Shown in pieces: positions 5,638 to 6,461 of a DNA stretch of 6,461 bases. Position 1 is the first letter of the stretch; every line of letters starts with the position of its first letter. The stretch covers positions 1-6,461 of the forward strand of contig JABFWM010000573.1 in NCBI GenBank assembly GCA_013362195.1. The letters run 5' to 3'. A model generated the notes under the pieces. It was not told the DNA's origin. It saw only the letters and a program-made list of their open reading frames with translations, and did not search any database. The position numbers and the translations under genes are program-made. The stretch comes from Acidobacteriota bacterium. GTDB lineage: Bacteria > Acidobacteriota > Vicinamibacteria > Vicinamibacterales > 2-12-FULL-66-21.

Positions 5638-6461
5638 ATGACCACCCTGAATCGCCTGTCTCTGTCGCGCGACCCGTCGGTTCCACTCGCCAAGAACACG
5701 CACCTGCTGCGGTGGGTCGAGAAGATGCGCGCGCTGACGCGTCCGGCGGCGGTGCACTGGGTCGACGGGTCGCGGGAAGAGTACGACGCGCTCTGCGGGC
5801 AGATGGTGCAGAGCGGACTGCTGACGCGCCTGAACCAGGATCTCTGGCCGGGATGTTTTCTGGCGCGCTCCGACCCGAACGACGTCGCCCGCGTCGAGGA
5901 GCGCACCTTCGTGTGCTCGCTGTCGAAGGAGGCGGCCGGCCCGACCAACAACTGGGTCAACCCGTACGAGATGCGGCGCACGCTGAAGGACAGGTTCAGC
6001 GGATCGATGGCCGGCCGGACGATGTACGTGCTGGCGTTCAGCATGGGCGCGGTCGATTCGCCGATGTCGCAGATTGGCGTGCAGCTGACCGACTCTCCCT
6101 ATGTCGTGGTCAGCATGCGCATCATGGCGCGCATCGGCCTGCCGGTGCTGGCCGTCATCGATCGCGACGAGAAGCGCGTCGTGCCGTGCATGCACACGGT
6201 CGGCGCGCCGCTGGCGCCCGGCGCGGCCGACGTGCCCTGGCCGTGCAATCCCGAGAAGTACATCGTCCACTTCCCCGAGAGCCGCGAGATCTGGTCGTAC
6301 GGGTCCGGCTACGGCGGCAACGCGCTCCTCGGCAAGAAGTGCTTCGGCCTGCGCATCGCCTCCGCGATCGCGCGGGACGAAGGCTGGATGGCCGAGCACA
6401 TGCTGATCCTCGGCGTGGAGGATCCCAGGGGCGAAAAGACGTATGTCGCCGCCGCGTTTCC
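5638..6461 (+). CDS. pckG: Phosphoenolpyruvate carboxykinase (GTP), N-terminal part
   Basis: The frame from ATG 5638 gives 274 residues plus two bases and is cut by the window end; full-length enzymes have about 600. It converts oxaloacetate and GTP to PEP, CO2 and GDP, the entry to gluconeogenesis. Diagnostic blocks are R85 in VARVEERT (oxaloacetate/PEP-binding arginine), AGPTNNW (100-106), GRTMYVLAFSMG, QLTDSPYVVVSMRIM, SYGSGYGGNALLGKKC (Y225, K233, K234) and H254 in MAEHMLILG. The last residues, YVAAAF plus a CC that must encode Pro, stand immediately before the expected SACGKT P-loop, so the nucleotide-binding and C-terminal parts are missing from view only. The start is fixed by the upstream gene's in-frame TAG: the junction reads TAG CCC TCC ATG with no Shine-Dalgarno sequence, so translation is probably coupled to the malate synthase-like gene. 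The GTP class is clear; there is no resemblance to ATP-dependent PckA. Confidence 0.93.
   Translation, partial: MTTLNRLSLSRDPSVPLAKNTHLLRWVEKMRALTRPAAVHWVDGSREEYDALCGQMVQSGLLTRLNQDLWPGCFLARSDPNDVARVEERTFVCSLSKEAAGPTNNWVNPYEMRRTLKDRFSGSMAGRTMYVLAFSMGAVDSPMSQIGVQLTDSPYVVVSMRIMARIGLPVLAVIDRDEKRVVPCMHTVGAPLAPGAADVPWPCNPEKYIVHFPESREIWSYGSGYGGNALLGKKCFGLRIASAIARDEGWMAEHMLILGVEDPRGEKTYVAAAF

Noticed and set aside
5428..6399. Minus-strand open frame opposite the PEP carboxykinase gene
   Set aside because: It is a shadow of pckG and has no domain character. The + strand frame carries unmistakable GTP-PEPCK motifs.

Overview
This 6.46 kb, high-GC window reads as the left end of a draft contig. The first 13 bases match the 3' end of an Illumina TruSeq-type adapter, and the last gene runs off the right edge. 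All supported genes are on the + strand. The GC-rich codon use, a GTP-type PEP carboxykinase, and a Beta-lactamase2-type serine hydrolase suggest a soil or environmental bacterium. Acidobacteriota (for example Vicinamibacteria) is a reasonable guess, but no marker here proves it.

Layout: (1) Positions 1-113 hold the adapter remnant, a perfect short inverted repeat, and no gene. (2) Positions 114-992 encode one polypeptide joining a three-helix SemiSWEET-type sugar transporter domain to a cytosolic 5'(3')-deoxyribonucleotidase (HAD superfamily) domain, an unusual domain pairing. (3) Positions 993-1258 are intergenic, with short dyads and a possible -10 element just before the next gene. (4) Positions 1259-2236 encode an exported class A beta-lactamase-fold serine hydrolase. 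It has the SxxK, SDN and KTG motifs but no recognisable Glu166-type omega loop. (5) Positions 2254-3732 encode succinate-semialdehyde dehydrogenase (GabD). (6) Positions 3748-5631 encode a divergent, long malate synthase A-type enzyme. (7) Positions 5638-6461 hold the 5' part of GTP-dependent PEP carboxykinase, cut just before its P-loop.

The last four genes are spaced 17, 15 and 6 bases apart and probably form one operon. The three enzymes make metabolic sense together. GabD delivers succinate to the TCA cycle, malate synthase would deliver malate from glyoxylate and acetyl-CoA, and PEP carboxykinase withdraws oxaloacetate to PEP. This looks like an anaplerotic/gluconeogenic module for growth on C2/C4 compounds or GABA-like substrates. 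No isocitrate lyase lies in the window, so the glyoxylate source is not visible. The role of the serine hydrolase in this operon is unclear.

No CRISPR, tRNA, rRNA, IS element or defence system was seen. The items most worth a second look are the SemiSWEET-nucleotidase fusion, the divergent malate synthase with its C-terminal extension, and the Lys-to-Arg change at the cofactor-binding site of the dehydrogenase.
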